From Haberlea rhodopensis (taxonomy: Eukaryota > Streptophyta > Magnoliopsida > Lamiales > Gesneriaceae): a DNA stretch of 64,000 nucleotides. The position numbers were made by a program, and so were the translations under genes. The notes beneath the pieces are model-generated. The model worked only from the letters and a program-made list of their open reading frames with translations, had not been told where the DNA came from and made no database searches. The stretch spans positions 3,472,001-3,536,000 of the forward strand of contig CAJQUN010000061.1 of the NCBI GenBank assembly GCA_907163345.1, given 5' to 3'. Below are positions 59,653 to 64,000 of the stretch, one piece after another; positions within the stretch are counted from its first letter, which is position 1; each line of letters starts with the position of its first letter.

Positions 59653-61408
59653 TCATGCAAAGCCGTTCGATAGGCTCTTGTCGAGCCCCCATAACTTAGA
59701 AGTTTTGACATCGTCCTGTGCCATTTGCCTTGAGAACTCCTCATGATCATACTGCAGTGTGGCTTTGCCTCCAAACTCAATCGGGAGGTTGTCTACATCA
59801 AAATACGACCTCATAAGTTCAACGCTGTCTTTGTTCTTCGGGTACACAAATTTCACCTTCTGGAATGTCTTTGAATCTAAAAAGTATTTAACCACCTGCA
59901 AATGTATGAATAACCATGAATGAAAAGGCAAACATGTAGGCAAGGTGCCGGTTGCCGTGTCAGGAATCATGTATCACCAACCTTCCAAAATGCTTCAAAT
60001 ATACGAGGGGGGTTGTACAGAAAGGCTATGGCTAATCTCTCTGGATAATGATTTTGTAATATATTGACTGTATCTCGAGCCGACTTGATGGGGACATTGG
60101 TGCTTAAAGACCAACCTGTAAAGTCTATTAGCCATGCCATCTGTTCCTGCCCTTCTGGGAGATTAAGTATGGCATTCTCGATGAGATACACAAGGTGTTT
60201 GATCTGATTATCAAGTGATGTGGTGTTCTGTAAACATACAACAGCACAGTTTTAGATAGGAAAATGTTGAAAAGTTAAACAACTCCCTATTCCAGTGAGC
60301 ATGTTCACTAACCTGCAATCCTGGTCTCAATATAAGAACGGTCCTACCATGGCGATCATGAAAATTTGCGCGAAACACCTTCCCAGTCTCGCCTTCAATC
60401 GCAATTTCAGGCTGAAAATGAAAGTTGAATTAGATTGTTCATTGATGATGACAAGAATAAAACAAAAACAACACGATGTCCAGTTCCGAGCCTTTCTTAC
60501 CCAGCGGATCTCTTCTGGTTTATAGCTTGATCGCCATCTCAGTGTCTCTTCCAACATTTTCTTCGACTTATCAACATTCCAGTTCCGAGCTTCCAAATAC
60601 CTCTTCAAACAAGCAGCACTGCAATACTGCAGGCTACGACCTGAAAGTGGTCCCAGGGAAGCCTTAAGCTCATTGACCTGAAAGTAGGGAGGAACATATA
60701 AATGAATTAGGACAAATATTCCTTTATTATATGCCAAATGTCCAATATAATTTCCAAATGAACATTGTGTTATGCACGCAGCATCGCGTTATGGGATGAT
60801 GAGGTTACTATTCACGAGTTAGTATTCACGACAGACTTACTGTGTTTGGACGTGAATTTGGGTGAAAGGAAAACCAATCATAATAGTAAAAACAAATCCT
60901 AAAAGATAAAATTGCATATGTATACTAGATCACATTGGTGGATTTGATCTTCATAACACATTGTCATTGAGTCAAAAGTTGTCCAAACACAGAAGATTAA
61001 GCCTTTAACATGGGAGAACCTCCCAAAGTTATTAACACTTGCATGTTCATCCAGCCTATAATATGAAAACAAACTATATCATCGATATTGATCCAATTGT
61101 ATCACTTTAAGATACTGTCCTCAGGACAACCATAACCCAAAGACTAGTTTTCTAGTGGGAGAGACTCCCAAATTTATTAGTCATTCTACAATTTCTTGTC
61201 GAGCCGATCTGGGATCATAACAAACATGGTTGGTCATCAAGAAAAATGTATAGTAACTAACTCATGCTCTCATTACTTCAACCAGAAAATAAGCAACCAA
61301 ATGCTCGTATATTCGCTCTAAAGCCAAAATATAGAATGTCACCTTGCGCTCATGCTGCAGTTCAATACTCTCTTCCTCATGAGAAGAATTACTCCTGCGG
61401 CGAAACAT
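59653..61408 (-). CDS. SEC14/CRAL-TRIO lipid-transfer-like protein, five coding exons
   Basis: Exons on the minus strand are 61408-61343, 60677-60501, 60411-60313, 60227-59982 and 59895-59653. All are phase 0 with GT-AG introns, encoding 276 residues. Residues ~23-80 form the CRAL-TRIO N-terminal helical domain (LKRYLEARNWNVDKSKKMLE, then LRWRSSYKPEEIRW). Residues ~81-250 form the CRAL-TRIO lipid-binding domain, with GRTVLILRPGLQNT, MAWLIDFTGWSL, ILQNHYPERLAIAFLYNPP, FEAFWK and LPIEFGGKAT. Family members bind and exchange phosphatidylinositol and related lipids between membranes. The closest relatives I recall are the short plant SEC14-like proteins without a GOLD or nodulin domain. The start is chosen at the first ATG of an exon encoding MFRRRSNSSHEEES. 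It converges with the At1g01500-like gene. Confidence 0.93.
60787..60867 (+). repeat. Dispersed repeat, copy 2
   Basis: Reverse complement of 10921-11003, lying in intron 1 of the SEC14-like gene. Confidence 0.75.
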
Positions 61409-62482
61409 TGTCTTTGCTGGCTCTACTTAATGTTATTAAAAAAACAGCACAGTAATTACAAACCAATTAAGAGAAAAGGAAAACATACAGATAGACCAAG
61501 AAATGTAAAACATAGAACCAAGATAATCAAACCACAAAAAATCAATATATTTGTTCATTACATGTTAACATAATATAAAAAGCTTCAGACAGTTCAAACA
61601 GGAGTTCAAACATAAAAAGATTTAGGCTTTAGAAACATGCAAATCCAATATTCATGGTGTATAATGAAATTCTTCAAAACTCATCAAACAGTGATTAAAT
61701 TAAAGGGAATTCATTTCAGATGAAATGAGTCAGAGATCAACATCAATTGTGGTGGGAAAACCTTATATTGATCAAAAATTAAAGTGCAGCTAAATCTTCC
61801 ACCCCCCATTGTAATAAGAGAAAAAATTTAAAGTGCAGCTGGGAAAGGGAAAGGAAAAAAGAAATTGAAATTAAAATTACAACTCTGAGAAGTCTCTAAT
61901 CATTGCTTGATGATTCTCAAAACGAAAACTTCCAATTTCTCAAACTTGAAAAATCAAATCACTCAACCACAAAAGATCAGAGCATTGACTTCCATCAAGC
62001 CACAAAGATTCAAGAAAATCATACAAAAGATAGTCAAATTTTCACTCAATCAATAATCAAAAACAAAACTTCAGATTATGATCGAAAATGGGAAAACCCA
62101 GACACAAACCCGAAACACATCCATGAAACAAAACCCGGAAAGAAAACGAAATCCCACTTCCCATTTTGCAAAGCAAGCATAGAAAAAAACATTTGGAAAA
62201 AAAAAACGGAATAAAAAATCCTAACCCATGAAAAAAAATGGATGGGAACAAGAAAAAAGAAAAATAAAAAAAGTGAACCCTGTCTGTGTGATTAAACCCA
62301 GGAAAAATAAATGAGGTTCAAGATACTTGTGTACTGTTACCCTCAAGAAAAAATCATGGAAACTCTTCCGAGAGCTAGACCAGTTGAAACACAAAAAATG
62401 CTTAGGTTCCCACACCAAAACACGCAGAAACAAACTGTGATCAGCTCTCAATAATAGTGCGTGAGCTGTGTGTATGTGTGTG
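61409..62482 (-). other. 5' untranslated region of the SEC14-like gene, probably with an intron
   Basis: No other gene is visible. A donor-like CTTGAG|GGTAACAG near 62342 (minus) suggests a 5' UTR intron ending shortly before 61408. The A/C-rich frame at 61903-62214 is a plus-strand by-product. Confidence 0.45.
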
Positions 62483-62490
62483 TTTATATA
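62483..62490 (-). promoter_or_regulatory. Candidate TATA box of the SEC14-like gene
   Basis: TATATAAA on the minus strand, followed by CACACACATACACACAGCTC, which would be the start-site region. Confidence 0.5.
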
Positions 62491-63132
62491 TAATAGTAAT
62501 TACAGTAATCTTGAAAAGTGGTGGAAAGAATCTAATTTATTTCCTGTTTTTGTGCCGGCCGTGATATGTACGGCGTCTTTTCTGCAATCACAAAATACTG
62601 TCCATCCCAAAAATGGGAAATTTGATGCATATCTTACTCATATTTCGTCGACACGGTCATGATATTTGTCACGAAATTTTAAAATTAATAAAAACAATTA
62701 GATAATTTAGACGATATTTTAATTAAAAAATTTAAAAAAATATTATGCAACGACCATGATGACAATGAAAATCAGTCTGAAGTGATAAACTGATATATTG
62801 ACCTTTTTTTCGAAGTTTGGGTTCCAGATAGAAGGTGAAATGAAAGCAAGAGTTGATATAATCGTCGTTCCGAATTGCGGAATATTCGTTCCGAGTTGCG
62901 GAATCATCGTTCCGTTCAATGATGGTTGTGAAATCTTCGTTATAATTATACATCTGTTTTAACTTAGAATATAACAGCGACAACTTCCATTCTGCGATTA
63001 ATATTATGAACTGATACCCCTTAATAATAACCACCTGATAGGCCGACCTCTTTTCGTAGCTTCCTTGTTGCTTTTCAGAAGACCTCGCCTCTTCGTCCGA
63101 CCTCTTTATATATGACCGACCAGGTTGGCCGA
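62491..63132. other. Intergenic sequence with a short dyad repeat
   Basis: CGTTCCGaRTTGCGGAAt recurs at 62866 and 62887, with a partial third copy at 62908 (21-bp period). Each full copy has a TTCCG...CGGAA stem. GGCCGACCTC, GTCCGACCTC and GACCGACC near 63041-63120 suggest the edge of another decayed element. Confidence 0.5.
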
Positions 63133-64000
63133 TGTAAGGCCTCGCTACCATAAGTGTGGATTTAAGTGCATTAAGAGACCTAAACATGCAATCATCAGAG
63201 TATATGGTTCATGTTGATGCCTCGAGCTTAAGGATAATAGTGCCAAAATAAAACTTCCAAAAAGGAATTAGTTACATTCCCGCAAAATGAATATAAATGC
63301 TATAGATTTACTATACCATGTGTAGAAACTATACAAAAGAATTCATGTTCTGCTATACCAGTAGCACTCCTCACACAACTCACTGCATCAACCATGTCCT
63401 TAGCCCTTCATGCCAAAAGCTCCTACATGCACATCCCAAACCATGAGCATATAATAATACATATTCACAACAATATGATTATAATGAGTAAATGCATAAA
63501 TTGTAAATACAAAGCACTTCTTGTATTCATTTAAAACACTCCATTTGGTTGTCCGAATACCATAACTCATAATCATAATCAATGGATATTAATATGGATC
63601 CACAAATGTCATGACATATTTCAACCCACCCACACTAATCACCCATCATAGTCTTGTTATAACAATGTATTTTAATGCACATCGCTTTGTCATGACCGCG
63701 GCACTAATACCCCTCGCTTCGACATATCAGCGGCATCAAATAACCTCGCTTTAATGTGACAGTGGCATTTCGCTATGATATGACAGCGGCAAGTATTCTC
63801 TCATCGCTTCAAATGACAGCGGCAAAGCATTAAAACCATTACTTGAGTATAACAACGACTATCCACAATATGCACCAAGCATTCAAAATATATATATGCA
63901 ATCACAATGCATAATCCAAAATGTACAAATACATTTACCGTTTGGTGTCCGTACGTCTCTCTACGTACCTTTCCAAAATATGGGATGTATATTGACTTTA
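63133..64000 (-). mobile_element. LTR of the TGTAAGGCCTC family, running off the window (copy G)
   Basis: It starts TGTAAGGCCTCGCTACC on the plus strand, like the solo LTR at 21209. It carries four CGCT...AGCGG/AGTGG units at 63690-63830 and the GTACGTCTCTCTACGTAC dyad at 63951-63968. Element sense is taken as minus by homology. Confidence 0.8.

Noticed and set aside
61903..62214. 103-codon open frame on the plus strand
   Set aside because: A/C-rich composition, opposite strand to the probable 5' UTR of the SEC14-like gene, no domain.

Overview
The window is nuclear DNA from a flowering plant, most likely a eudicot. The evidence is four intron-bearing genes with plant-specific relatives, plus dense plant-type LTR retrotransposons, hAT transposons and an Au-type SINE. 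The species cannot be named from the sequence. Most of the AT-rich window is nested transposable elements.

Host genes. (1) 7889-14030, minus: eight-exon PMT28-like putative methyltransferase, carrying a one-base frameshift in exon 1. (2) 41224-41568, plus: two-exon secreted defensin-like peptide with six cysteines, isolated among transposons. (3) 53153-56347, plus: two-exon gene like Arabidopsis At1g01500, with an antisense hAT fragment in its intron. (4) 59653-61408, minus: five-exon SEC14/CRAL-TRIO lipid-transfer-like protein. Genes 3 and 4 converge on a SINE and a direct duplication.

Mobile DNA. 1-6835: broken Ty3 pol, a long LTR and the 3' end of a Tat/Athila-like element. 15114-17706: solo LTR with TSD TTATC. 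19880-25310: remains of an endogenous caulimovirid-like element (minus), split by two solo LTRs. 26381-28661: LTR with a tRNA-Met primer site. 29159-37823: complete, apparently non-coding LTR retrotransposon with TSD TGTAT. 38100-39608: hAT remnant. 42939-45757: two more LTRs of the same superfamily. 45758-50899: Tat/Athila-like non-autonomous element with a tRNA-Asp-type primer site. 63133 to the end: start of a further LTR.

The most unusual signal is a set of CGATCGATCG palindrome arrays in several LTRs and one hAT element. Centre-to-centre spacings in the LTR arrays fall near whole helical turns (20-22, 31, 41, 49-52 bp). The long LTR superfamily also shares an AAGGTACGT...ACGTAC dyad and small CGCT/AGCG hairpins. 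The complete element carries a 71-bp tandem array of hairpins, one with a paired compensatory change. All alignments and identities were judged by eye; nothing was computed or searched.
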